From positions 1-15,192 of the forward strand of contig JBJKQL010000020.1 in NCBI GenBank assembly GCA_046705265.1: 15,192 nt of DNA, given 5' to 3'. The position numbers were made by a program, and so were the translations under genes. Below, piece by piece: positions 1 to 6,497 of this stretch. How positions within the stretch are numbered: position 1 is the stretch's first letter; each line of letters opens with the position of its first letter. The DNA comes from JAJYTL01 sp046705265. GTDB lineage: Bacteria > Pseudomonadota > Alphaproteobacteria > Ferrovibrionales > Ferrovibrionaceae. The notes beneath the pieces were generated by a model. The model made no database searches. It was not told the origin of the DNA and saw only the letters and a list, made by a program, of their open reading frames with translations.

Positions 1-233
1 CGGTAGAGCAGTGGACAATCTGCCACCCAGGCATCGAACAATCCCGCCACCTTCAGGTATTCGACGAAAAACGGCAGCTGTCCCAACGCCGTCGAGGCGC
101 CTTCCGTATCCCATTCAACCTGCACCCGGCCAGCATATGTGTCGACCTGCACCGCCGCCGGACGCACCCACGGGTCAACCGATGGTTGATCACCCGAAAG
201 GTTCGCGATCGCTCGCTCGAGTTTCGTTGCCAT
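1..233 (-). CDS. Transposase N-terminus (DDE, probably IS1380 family), partial
   Basis: The gene starts with ATG at 233 and stays open for 77 codons to the window edge, so only the N-terminal region is visible. The residues around 52-75 read PFFVEYLKVAGLFDAWVADC. I recognise this as the N-terminal region of IS1380-type DDE group 1 transposases, in which the PLGQL/FFVEYL segment precedes a conserved SPNAP region. The catalytic residues would be downstream and cannot be checked. The ribosome-binding site is poor: AGGG sits only one base before the ATG, and a perfect 7-base-pair hairpin lies directly upstream. The protein could belong to a related IS4-type group instead. Whether the full gene is intact cannot be judged here. 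Confidence 0.6.
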   Translation of the reverse strand, partial: MATKLERAIANLSGDQPSVDPWVRPAAVQVDTYAGRVQVEWDTEGASTALGQLPFFVEYLKVAGLFDAWVADCPLLY

Positions 234-238
234 ACCCT

Positions 239-257
239 ACGGAATCCGCCATTCCGT
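239..257 (-). repeat. Perfect inverted repeat in the transposase leader
   Basis: ACGGAAT and ATTCCGT form a 7-base-pair stem around a 5-base loop. It ends six bases before the transposase ATG and abuts the AGGG that would serve as ribosome-binding site. Hairpins in this place are known in other IS elements to block translation of transcripts entering from outside. Here that role is an inference. Confidence 0.5.
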
Positions 258-305
258 CCCTTATGGCAAGGCCTCAACTCACGAATTTAGGATTATTGAA
301 ATGAA

Positions 306-381
<76 letters not shown>

Positions 382-410
382 ACGGCCGGCCGCACGCCAA
401 CGCCGCCGGT

Positions 411-439
411 ATATAGAAGAATTGCCTTGCGCTTGTCCA
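411..439 (-). promoter_or_regulatory. Probable sigma-70 promoter of tRNA-Phe
   Basis: The minus strand has TGGACA (439-434), a spacer of exactly 17 bases, then CTATAT (416-411). The first is one mismatch from TTGACA, and the second resembles the alphaproteobacterial -10 element. Transcription would begin near 405, about 24 bases before the mature tRNA, in a GC-rich stretch typical of stable RNA promoters. The -35 lies inside an 8-base-pair inverted repeat at 426-446. Confidence 0.5.
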
Positions 440-446
440 GCGCAAG
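426..446. repeat. 8-base-pair inverted repeat between yacG and tRNA-Phe
   Basis: CTTGCGCT and AGCGCAAG form a perfect stem with a 5-base loop, TGTCC. On the minus strand it follows yacG by about 125 bases but has no run of T after it, so it is a poor intrinsic terminator. It overlaps the proposed -35 of tRNA-Phe. Apart from this and the promoter, the gap between yacG and tRNA-Phe (382-570) holds nothing I can identify. Confidence 0.45.
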
Positions 447-570
447 ATCGGCGCTCATCCGACCGATCATAGCCGCGAATCTCGCCTACCGGCCAAGGGG
501 ATAGGGCGGCGCCGGCAAGACCCGGCGTGAATTCGCGCAATGCGCCGCACCGGCCAAGGCAAAAGCCTGG

Positions 571-819
571 TCAGCCGTCGTCATCCGGAGACGAAACCGG
601 TCGTTCGGCCTCGTCGTCGTCCCCGGGCCGCGCCGGAATCGCGTAGCCGCCGGAAAGCCAACGGTGCAAATCCACATCCTGGCAGCGGGCGGAACAGAAA
701 GGCCGGTAGGCCGGGATCATCGTGGCGCCGCAGATCGGACACAGCGGGCTTCCATCGGCCATGGCCGCGGCCTTAGCCCGCACCGGCGATTTGAGCTCGT
801 TGTCGTTCATCGCCCTCAC
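571..819 (-). CDS. yacG: DNA gyrase inhibitor YacG (zinc-binding)
   Basis: YacG is a small zinc protein that binds the GyrB subunit and inhibits DNA gyrase in E. coli. The 82-residue reading has the four zinc cysteines as CPIC (27, 30) and FCSARC (42, 46), followed by the family's DVDLHRWLSGGYAIPA segment. The C-terminal 17 residues are mostly Asp, Glu, Pro and Ser. Two starts are possible: GTG at 819, overlapping the RNase gene's TGA as GTGA, or ATG at 810, which gives 79 residues. A GGTGAGG lies just before the ATG but slightly too close, so the choice is open. In both cases the gene is translationally close to the RNase gene. It is the last protein gene before tRNA-Phe. Confidence 0.92.
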   Translation of the reverse strand: MRAMNDNELKSPVRAKAAAMADGSPLCPICGATMIPAYRPFCSARCQDVDLHRWLSGGYAIPARPGDDDEAERPVSSPDDDG

Positions 820-2249
820 CCTGAACTCACGTCGAAGTGGGATCGCGGCGCCGCCGGATCAACCTTGAGAACGACCTGAACGCCGAAATGCCGAATGAGA
901 GCCGCCGCGCCGCCCGCGGCCTCGATCACCGTCATGACTTCAGGCGGGGCGCTCAGCGCCAAGGGCCGGCCCGGATTCGCCCGCGCCTCCGCCTCCGCCC
1001 GGCGCAGCAGCGCCGCGGCAATCGTCGCCGCCTTCGGCAAGACTCCAACGCCCGAGCAGGCATTGCAAACCTCGGTCAGAATCTCGGCCAAGGGCGGCCC
1101 CTGGCGCCGGCGCGTAAACTCGACAAGGCCGAGCGCCGAATAGCCGAAAAACCGTATCGCCGCGCTATCCGCCGCAAAGGCTGTCCGCAGCGCAGCGAAA
1201 AGTCGCTCGCGGTGCACGGCTTCCTTGAGCGGGATGAAGTCGATGGCGACAATCCCGCCAAGGTTGCGCAGGCGAATCTGGCGGGCGATTTCGGCCCCCG
1301 CCTCGAGATTGACGCGCAGCGCCGTCGCTTCAAGATCGCCGCCGGTATGACCAGCAGAATCGACGTCGATCGCGGTCAACGCCCGCGTCGCTTCGATGAT
1401 GATGCGCCCGCCGGAAGGCAGGACAACCTCAGAGGCCAATGCGCGTTCGATCTCGGCTTCGACGCCGTGATGCTCGAACAGGGCCGTCGACGCTTCGTGA
1501 AGCGCCAAGCGATCGAGACCGCCGAGCCCCGCCGCTTCCATGAAGCCGCGCGCTTGGCCAAGGGCGGCGCGGGTGCTGAACCAGACGGCGGCAGTATCGG
1601 CCGTCAAGTAATCGCGTAGGCTCCGCACAATCAGCGGCGCGTCGCGCCACAGTTCGGCCGGTGCCGTGCGGGCTTTGGCATCGTGCAGGATTGCCTGCCA
1701 TTGCCGCATCAGTACCTCGGCTTCGGCTTTGATGTCGTCGCTCGGCGCGCCTGCGGCCTGGGTGCGGGCGATGAAACCGCCGGCGCCCAAATCGCCAAGC
1801 GTCGCGGCAAGCCGCGCCCGTTCCGCCGCGTCCGCGATGCGGCCGGATATTTTGATGCCGGCGCTTCGCGGCATATGGACGAGAAGCCGCCCCGGCAGAG
1901 CGACGTCGGTGGTAAGCTTGACTCCCTTCTCGCCCTGCGGCGCCTTGCGTCCCTGCACGATCAGAGCGTCGCCTTCGCGCACCTGTCTGACGATCGCGGC
2001 CGGCCCCGCCGCCTTCTCGCCCAGCGCTTTCGCATCGCGCGCGCCGAGGAAACCGGCCATTGGCATGCCGAGCGCGACAAAGGCGCCATTGATGCCCGGC
2101 ACCACCCGCAGCACGCGGCCGAGCCAGATGGTTCCGCTCACTTCCGGCGACGCGTGCTCTTCCACCGCAAGCGCGCTGAGACGGCCGTCGTCAAGAACGG
2201 CGACGCGGGTTTCGACCAGACCGCCGTCGATCAGGATGTCGCGACGCAT
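816..2249 (-). CDS. rng: Ribonuclease E/G family protein (short, RNase G-like)
   Basis: This is an endoribonuclease of the RNase E/G family, acting in rRNA and mRNA processing in the cytoplasm. The 477-residue product has an N-terminal S1-like region (about 40-125) with the LGRV and GINGAFV segments. The catalytic domain has AIDVDS (Asp295) and AIDFI (Asp337), which match the two magnesium-binding aspartates of E. coli RNase E. CNAC (395-398) corresponds to the zinc-link cysteines. There is no long C-terminal scaffold, so the length resembles RNase G rather than RNase E. The ATG at 2249 overlaps the end of maf by 19 bases. The open frame extends 49 codons further upstream, but that part only shadows maf and has no family resemblance. 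A separate full-length RNase E is likely elsewhere in the genome, so the symbol is tentative. Confidence 0.88.
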   Translation of the reverse strand: MRRDILIDGGLVETRVAVLDDGRLSALAVEEHASPEVSGTIWLGRVLRVVPGINGAFVALGMPMAGFLGARDAKALGEKAAGPAAIVRQVREGDALIVQGRKAPQGEKGVKLTTDVALPGRLLVHMPRSAGIKISGRIADAAERARLAATLGDLGAGGFIARTQAAGAPSDDIKAEAEVLMRQWQAILHDAKARTAPAELWRDAPLIVRSLRDYLTADTAAVWFSTRAALGQARGFMEAAGLGGLDRLALHEASTALFEHHGVEAEIERALASEVVLPSGGRIIIEATRALTAIDVDSAGHTGGDLEATALRVNLEAGAEIARQIRLRNLGGIVAIDFIPLKEAVHRERLFAALRTAFAADSAAIRFFGYSALGLVEFTRRRQGPPLAEILTEVCNACSGVGVLPKAATIAAALLRRAEAEARANPGRPLALSAPPEVMTVIEAAGGAAALIRHFGVQVVLKVDPAAPRSHFDVSSG

Positions 2250-2839
2250 CGCCACACCGGATAGCCGAGGCCGGAAAGGATTGCCGCGGTTTCCGCAAGC
2301 GGCAGGCCGACGACATTCGAGGGTGACCCATTGATGGTGCGGATCAACGCCCCGGCCATGCCTTGGATCGCGTAACCGCCAGCCTTGCCCGCCCATTCGC
2401 CGCTTCGCAAGTAGGCGGCGATTTCGGCCTCGCTAAGGCGCTTGAAGATAACCGCGGTGGTGACGAGCCTGTGCACCGTGCGGCCATCCGGCGCGATGAC
2501 CGCAATCCCGGTATGGACGCGGTGGCGGCGGCCCGAAAGAAGGGCGAGGCAGCGCTTCGCCTCCACTTCGCTTTCCGCCTTGGGCAGAGCGCGGCGGCCG
2601 CAGGCGACCACCGAATCGGCGGCAAGAACGAAGGCCCCGGTATGGCGCGCCAGGACGGCGCTCGCCTTTTCTGCCGCGAGGCGAAGCGCTAAAGCCCGCG
2701 GCAACTCACCCGGTTTGGCGGCCTCGTCGATGTCCGGCGGATCAATCGAGTCGGGAACGACACCGATGCGGCGAAGGAGTTCAAGGCGGCGGGGGCTCGC
2801 CGAAGCCAGGACCAGCGCCGGCATCCGCTCAAGGCCCAC
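2231..2839 (-). CDS. maf: Maf/YceF-type nucleotide pyrophosphatase
   Basis: Maf proteins hydrolyse nucleoside triphosphates, often modified or pyrimidine ones, to monophosphates, and have been linked to septum control. The product has 202 residues, close to the family's usual 190-210. It opens with the signature LASASPRRLELL (11-22). It has AADSVV with Asp75, then a LSGRRHRVHTGIAV segment, and ends with GSPSNVVGLPL, all typical of the family. GTG at 2839 is preferred over ATG at 2824, because the GTG has AAGG five bases upstream and lies 7 bases after the infA stop. The 3' end overlaps the RNase gene by 19 bases, suggesting translational coupling. I cannot tell the substrate subclass from the residues alone. 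Confidence 0.93.
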   Translation of the reverse strand: MGLERMPALVLASASPRRLELLRRIGVVPDSIDPPDIDEAAKPGELPRALALRLAAEKASAVLARHTGAFVLAADSVVACGRRALPKAESEVEAKRCLALLSGRRHRVHTGIAVIAPDGRTVHRLVTTAVIFKRLSEAEIAAYLRSGEWAGKAGGYAIQGMAGALIRTINGSPSNVVGLPLAETAAILSGLGYPVWRCVATS

Positions 2840-2846
2840 GGCAACC

Positions 2847-3065
2847 TTACTTATAACGAAATGTGATCCGCCCCTTGGACAGGTCGTAAGGGGTCATCTC
2901 GACCATCACCTTGTCGCCGGCCAGGACGCGAATGCGGTTCTTGCGCATCTTGCCCGAGGTGTGGGCGAGGACTTCGCGGTCGTTTTCAAGTCTGACGCGA
3001 AACATTGCGTTCGGCAGAAGTTCGATCACGGTACCGGGGAACTCGATGAGCTCTTCTTTGGCCAT
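2847..3065 (-). CDS. infA: Translation initiation factor IF-1
   Basis: IF-1 binds the A site of the 30S subunit during initiation. The product has exactly 72 residues, the canonical length, and is a single S1/OB-fold domain. It opens MAKEELIEFPGTVIELLPN and contains the diagnostic KMRKNRIRV and GDKV segments, ending in GRITFRYK. The ATG at 3065 has a strong ribosome-binding site, AGAAGGTGA, directly before it. The gene heads the infA-maf-RNase-yacG segment. A promoter-like sequence at 3100-3128 survives between it and the IS630 element, so it need not depend on transcription from the upstream his genes. Confidence 0.98.
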   Translation of the reverse strand: MAKEELIEFPGTVIELLPNAMFRVRLENDREVLAHTSGKMRKNRIRVLAGDKVMVEMTPYDLSKGRITFRYK

Positions 3066-3099
3066 TCACCTTCTTTCGCCAAGTTGCGTCGCGCCCTGG

Positions 3100-3128
3100 A
3101 AGATGTGGCGCAGGAGCCCTAAGGTCAA
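3100..3128 (-). promoter_or_regulatory. Probable promoter of infA
   Basis: The minus strand reads TTGACC (3128-3123), 17 bases, then CATCTT (3105-3100). Transcription would start near 3093, leaving a leader of about 28 bases with the ribosome-binding site. The -35 is one base from consensus and the -10 is weak. It lies wholly on the infA side of the IS insertion. Confidence 0.5.
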
Positions 3129-3170
3129 GGAATTTCGCGGCTTGGCGGCGGAGAGTGCCGGCGGCCTCTA

Positions 3171-3190
3171 GTATCCACTATCGCTGATGG
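3171..3190 (+). repeat. Left terminal inverted repeat of the IS630 element (imperfect)
   Basis: This reads GTATCCACTATCGCTGATGG, and the right end read on the opposite strand is GTACTCGGAATCAGACATGG. They agree at 11 of 20 positions. The boundary is set mainly by the flanking TA and CTAG, not by the strength of the repeat. Confidence 0.4.
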
Positions 3191-3205
3191 GTGATTCGTG
3201 ATTCA

Positions 3206-4243
3206 ATGAGGCGAGGGGATCGCGCGGTGCTTGAAGCTCGGGTCCGTGCTTACACTACGGCGCAACGAGATGTGTTGCGCGCCCGTATCGTGCTGTTGGC
3301 GGCGGCCGGGCACAGCACCCGGTCGATCGCAGCGGAAGTGTAGGCGATGCCGAGGATCGTCAGCCTTTGGCGCGGCCGGTATGCGCGGGAGGGCCTAGCT
3401 GGCCTGGTGACGCACCGGCAGCCGGCCCGGCAGCGGAAGTACACGGCGTAGACCGGCCAGCGCATTCTCTACGTTCTCGACCGGCCGCCACCGGCCGGCT
3501 ATGGGCGCTGGACCAGGAAGCTGATCGCTGCCGAACTGGGAGATGTTCATGAGGAGCGGGTATGGTGGTTCCTGCGCGCTCAGAAGATCGACTTGAGCGG
3601 CCGCACGTCGTGGCGCCAAAACAAGGCCCCGGCGTTCGCGGCCAAAGCGGCGGACATCATCGGGCTCTGCCGCGCGCCGCTGGAGCAGGCGATCGTCCTC
3701 TCGGTGGACGAGAAGCCGCATATTCAAGCTCTTGAGCGCGCGCAAGGCTACCTCAAGATGCCCAACGGCCGCACCCTGACCGGACACAGCCACGACTACG
3801 CCCGGCACGGCACCTCGACCCTCTTCGCCGCGCTGGACGTTGCCTCCGGTGAGATCACGGCGAGCCACTGTCGCAGGCGTCGCCGGGTCGAGTTCCTCAG
3901 CTTCATGAACAAGATCGTTGCGGCCTATCCCGACCGGGAAATTCACGTCGTCCTGGACAACCTGGGCACCCACAAGCCCAAGCGGCATCAGTGGCTCGAG
4001 CGGCATCGCAACGTGCATTTCCACTTCACTCCGACCCACGCAAGCTGGCTCAACCAGATCGAAGTCTGGTTCTCGATCCTGACCGGAAAGTCCCTTCGGG
4101 ATGCCAACTTCACCAGCGTCCGGCAGATCAAAGATCACATCGATGCCTTCATCAACAGCTACAACGCTCACGCCAAGCCTTTCGTCTGGACCAAGACGCG
4201 CGTCAGCCAGAAATCACTCAAACCCCGTATAAGCCATGTCTGA
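3206..4243 (+). pseudogene. IS630-family transposase interrupted by two amber codons
   Basis: A single reading frame from ATG at 3206 to TGA at 4241-4243 spans 345 codons, the usual family length. It carries two in-frame TAG codons, codon 46 (3341-3343) and codon 82 (3449-3451). The N-terminal part is a helix-turn-helix DNA-binding region, and both stops fall in it or just after it. The catalytic part is complete: Asp168 in VDEK, Asp251 in VVLDNLGTHKPK and Glu286 in NQIEVWFSIL. The last two are separated by 34 residues, the DD34E pattern of IS630. The second stop replaces a residue that is probably Glu (GAG to TAG). A TTG at 3593 could start a 216-residue fragment with the whole catalytic triad but no DNA-binding region. 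TAG ends murA, hisG and UPF0262 here, so it is a normal stop in this organism, and the gene is judged inactive. Confidence 0.88.
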
Positions 4244-4253
4244 TTCCGAGTAC
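4234..4253 (-). repeat. Right terminal inverted repeat of the IS630 element (imperfect)
   Basis: Read on the minus strand from 4253 this is GTACTCGGAATCAGACATGG, the partner of the repeat at 3171-3190. It overlaps the last bases of the transposase frame and ends next to the duplicated TA at 4254-4255. Confidence 0.4.
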
Positions 4254-4696
4254 TAGACGCTTCCCTGGGGCCCGGTACCGAAGCGCGCCTTGATGCGGCG
4301 CGTCAGGACATCCCGAACGTCGCGAAAGGCATCGAGCATCACCTCGCGCGATCCTTGCACCAGCGAGGGATCGAAGATGGGCCAGAACTCGACCTCGGCG
4401 GCAATCGTGCGGGTGAGCTCGATCGCCCGATGGTGCGCCTCGGGACTCAAGGTCACGATCAGGTCAAAAGAGTAATCCTCAAGCTCGTCGAAAGACTTGT
4501 CGTGGTGGCGGGTGAGGTCGATGCCGATCTCGTCCATGACCTGGAGGACGAACGGATTGATCGGCTGCGACCATACACCGACCGAGTCGAAATAAATGCG
4601 GTGGCCGTAAAGATGCTTGCCAATCGCCTCCGCCATGGGCGAGCGGATGCTGTTCGAGGTACAAGCAAAAAGCGCGCTCCGAGGCGATCGGCCCAT
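4253..4696 (-). CDS. Low-molecular-weight phosphotyrosine phosphatase / arsenate reductase-like protein
   Basis: The 147-residue product has the cysteine phosphatase loop C-X5-R as ACTSNSIRSP, with Cys12 and Arg18 followed by MAEA. FDPS with Asp109 is the likely general acid. This is the LMW-PTP fold shared with thioredoxin-linked arsenate reductases. The loop differs from the typical CxGNxCRS by having Ile in place of the second Cys, as in the version linked to UPF0262 and infA in alphaproteobacteria. ATG at 4696 is chosen because AGGGAG lies 7 bases upstream and the motif starts at residue 11. The gene begins 20 bases after the UPF0262 stop. Its TAG stop contains the TA into which the IS630 element inserted. 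The substrate is unknown, and nothing nearby suggests an arsenic operon. Confidence 0.88.
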   Translation of the reverse strand: MGRSPRSALFACTSNSIRSPMAEAIGKHLYGHRIYFDSVGVWSQPINPFVLQVMDEIGIDLTRHHDKSFDELEDYSFDLIVTLSPEAHHRAIELTRTIAAEVEFWPIFDPSLVQGSREVMLDAFRDVRDVLTRRIKARFGTGPQGSV

Positions 4697-4716
4697 GTGC
4701 TGGCTCCCTGCCGGCC

Positions 4717-5208
4717 CTAGCGCCGCTGATGCATGGCGCAGAGCAGAGTGAAGAGACGCCGCGCGGTTTCGTCGTCGACCTCGATCTTGCCTTTGAGACG
4801 CGTGCGAAGAAGCGCCGAACCCTCGTCGTGTATGACGCGGCGGCCCATGTCGATCGCCTCGATGCGGGACAGGGGCGCAGTCTTGATTGCCTGGTAATAG
4901 GTGTCGCAGACCTGCGAATAGTCCTTGATGACGCGGCGAAAGGTGGAAAAGCCGAGGCCGATACGGCGCACGGCTTCGCCTTGCACATTGCGAATGTCGA
5001 AGACGAGCCGGTTCTCCTCGATCAGAAGCTTGAGGTGATACGGCCCGCCGGTGACGCCGACGGGGGCAAAAAAATTCTGCTCCAAAAGATCGAAGATCGC
5101 GATGCGTCGCTCGTGCTCGACATCGGGGCCGCGCCGCGCGATCGAGGCCTCGTCGAGAACGATTTCTGCGATGCGGTCCGTTTCGGCCAGGGCGGGCCTC
5201 GCGGTCAG
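4717..5208 (-). CDS. UPF0262 family protein of unknown function
   Basis: The conserved body is clear: LDEASI, then DVEHERRIAIFDLLEQNFFA, a GPYHLKLLIEENRLVFDIR strand region, and FRRVIKDYSQVCDTYYQAI followed by IEAIDMGRRVIHDEGSALL. These match UPF0262, a cytoplasmic family of about 155-165 residues usually next to hisD. Its function is not known to me. The start is unusual. No ATG, GTG or TTG occurs in frame near the expected N-terminus. The nearest upstream is GTG at 5316, which would place 112 bases inside hisD. Two CTG codons fit the family length: 5208, overlapping the hisD TGA as CTGA and giving 163 residues, and 5190, which gives 157 residues and has GAGG six bases before it. The coordinate given uses 5208 and is uncertain. 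The end, TAG at 4717-4719, is firm. Confidence 0.85.
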   Translation of the reverse strand: MTARPALAETDRIAEIVLDEASIARRGPDVEHERRIAIFDLLEQNFFAPVGVTGGPYHLKLLIEENRLVFDIRNVQGEAVRRIGLGFSTFRRVIKDYSQVCDTYYQAIKTAPLSRIEAIDMGRRVIHDEGSALLRTRLKGKIEVDDETARRLFTLLCAMHQRR

Positions 5209-6497
5209 ACTTGGTTGCTGCGGATCGTGACCGAGCGGGCATGGGCGCCGAGACCCTCGGCCTCGGCCAGAGCGACCGCCGCCGGCCCGATGCGGCCGAG
5301 GCTTTCCGCGCTGCACTTCACCAGCGTCGTCCGCTTGAGGAAGTCGAGCAGCGAAAGACCGGAGGAGAAACGCGCCGCGCCCGATGTCGGCAACACGTGA
5401 TTCGGCCCGGCGACGTAATCGCCGATCGCTTCCGGCGTATGGCGCCCGAGGAAGATGGCGCCGGCATGCCGTACCTTGGCGGCGAGGCGCTCTGGATCGG
5501 CGACCGCGAGCTCAAGATGCTCGGGCGCGATGTGATCGACAAGTGCCGGCGCCTGGTCGAGATCGCGGACCACGATGATGGCGCCGTGGCGTTGCCAGCT
5601 TGATCCCGCAATGGCACCACGCGGAAGCTCGCTCAGCGTGGTCTCGGTCGCCGCCGCTACCCGATCGGCAAAACCAGCATCGTCTGTGATCAGAACCGAA
5701 CGCGCCGCCGGATCGTGCTCGGCTTGGCTCAAGAGGTCGGCCGCGATCCAAGCCGGGTCATTGCCTGCGTCCGCGACCACCAGAATCTCGGAGGGACCGG
5801 CGATGAGATCGATCCCAACGGCGCCAAAGACCTGGCGCTTCGCCGCCGCCACATAGGCATTGCCAGGTCCGAAGATCTTATCCACCGGGCGGATGCTCTC
5901 GGTGCCGTAGGCGAGCGCCGCGATCGCCTGGGCACCGCCGACGCGATAGATTTCGGTGACGCCGGCGCGCTTCGCCGCCGCCAGAACCAAGGGGTTGATT
6001 TCGCCCCCCGGTGTCGGCATGACCATGACGCGGCGCTCAACGCCAGCGAGCCGCGCCGGAATCGCGTTCATCAGCACAGAGGACGGATAGGCCGCAGAGC
6101 CGCCCGGCACATAGAGTCCGACCGCATCGAGCGGCGTCCAGCGATAGCCGAGTTCAACGCCGGCGGCGTCGGTGAAACGATCATCGGCGGGAGCTTGGCG
6201 GGCATGAAACGCCTCGATGCGCGCCGCCGCGATCTCGAGCGCCGCGAGAATTTCGGGCGCGCATTGGTTGACCGCGTGGTCGACTTCGCCGGGCGCGATG
6301 CCAAGCCCGGTCGCGGGATCGAACCGGTCGAAACGGCGCGTGTAGCCATGCAGCGCCTGGTCACCGCGCTTGCGCACATCGGCGATGATCTCAGCGACCG
6401 TTCCGTCGACCGTCTCCGACGCTTCCCGCTCGGCCGCGACGAAGGCAGCAAAGGTCTCCGCAAAGCCGGGATCGTCGGCATTGAATCTACGCGCCAT
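5205..6497 (-). CDS. hisD: Histidinol dehydrogenase
   Basis: HisD catalyses the last two steps of histidine synthesis, oxidising L-histidinol to L-histidine with two NAD+. The 430-residue product has the usual length and all the key residues by comparison with E. coli HisD. The zinc ligands are Gln258 and His261 (SQAEHDP), Asp360 (GDYVAGPNH) and His419 (GLGAHARS). The catalytic pair is Glu326 and His327 (APEHLEL). The KIFGPGNAYV stretch (207-216) is also typical. The start is ATG at 6497, with GAGG six bases upstream. A TTG two codons earlier has its ribosome-binding site too close. The gene overlaps the 3' end of hisG by 11 bases, so the two are probably translated together, which suits their shared pathway. 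Confidence 0.98.
   Translation of the reverse strand: MARRFNADDPGFAETFAAFVAAEREASETVDGTVAEIIADVRKRGDQALHGYTRRFDRFDPATGLGIAPGEVDHAVNQCAPEILAALEIAAARIEAFHARQAPADDRFTDAAGVELGYRWTPLDAVGLYVPGGSAAYPSSVLMNAIPARLAGVERRVMVMPTPGGEINPLVLAAAKRAGVTEIYRVGGAQAIAALAYGTESIRPVDKIFGPGNAYVAAAKRQVFGAVGIDLIAGPSEILVVADAGNDPAWIAADLLSQAEHDPAARSVLITDDAGFADRVAAATETTLSELPRGAIAGSSWQRHGAIIVVRDLDQAPALVDHIAPEHLELAVADPERLAAKVRHAGAIFLGRHTPEAIGDYVAGPNHVLPTSGAARFSSGLSLLDFLKRTTLVKCSAESLGRIGPAAVALAEAEGLGAHARSVTIRSNQV

Larger units (their letters stand above)
1..291 (-). mobile_element. Left part of an insertion sequence, probably IS1380 family, cut by the window edge
   Basis: The stretch carries the 5' part of a transposase gene and its leader. 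The outer end is inferred at about position 291, because the minus strand from there reads CCTAAATTCGTGAGTTGAGG, which looks like an IS terminus. The opposite end lies outside the window, so neither the inverted repeat nor a target duplication can be tested. The inferred end is only 14 bases from the 3' end of tRNA-Phe. Both are on the minus strand, so tRNA transcription that fails to stop would enter the element. The family is assigned from the transposase N-terminus alone. Confidence 0.55.
3169..4255 (+). mobile_element. IS630-family insertion sequence with degraded transposase
   Basis: The element is about 1,083 bases between two TA dinucleotides (3169-3170 and 4254-4255). Each TA sits in a CTAG, which fits the known IS630 habit of inserting at TA, often CTAG, and duplicating it. 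The ends form a weak inverted repeat: both begin GTA, and 11 of the first 20 bases match, including ATC and ATGG blocks. The size is normal for the family. It sits between the phosphatase gene and infA, in the opposite orientation to the host operon. Confidence 0.75.

Noticed and set aside
837..1619. 260-codon plus-strand frame opposite the RNase gene
   Set aside because: It is an antisense shadow with high Arg content, and the opposite strand carries clear RNase E/G catalytic motifs.
2250..2396. 49-codon N-terminal extension of the RNase E/G protein
   Set aside because: It lies inside maf in another frame, has no family similarity, and the ATG at 2249 fits the family N-terminus.
3341..3451. 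TAG codons in the transposase as a sign of a reassigned genetic code
   Set aside because: TAG ends murA, hisG, UPF0262, the phosphatase and the 94-residue gene, so it works as a stop here.
4253..4696. Arsenic resistance role for the phosphatase-like gene
   Set aside because: The loop resembles arsenate reductases, but no arsenic regulator, pump or other ars gene is nearby, and the gene belongs to a conserved housekeeping neighbourhood.
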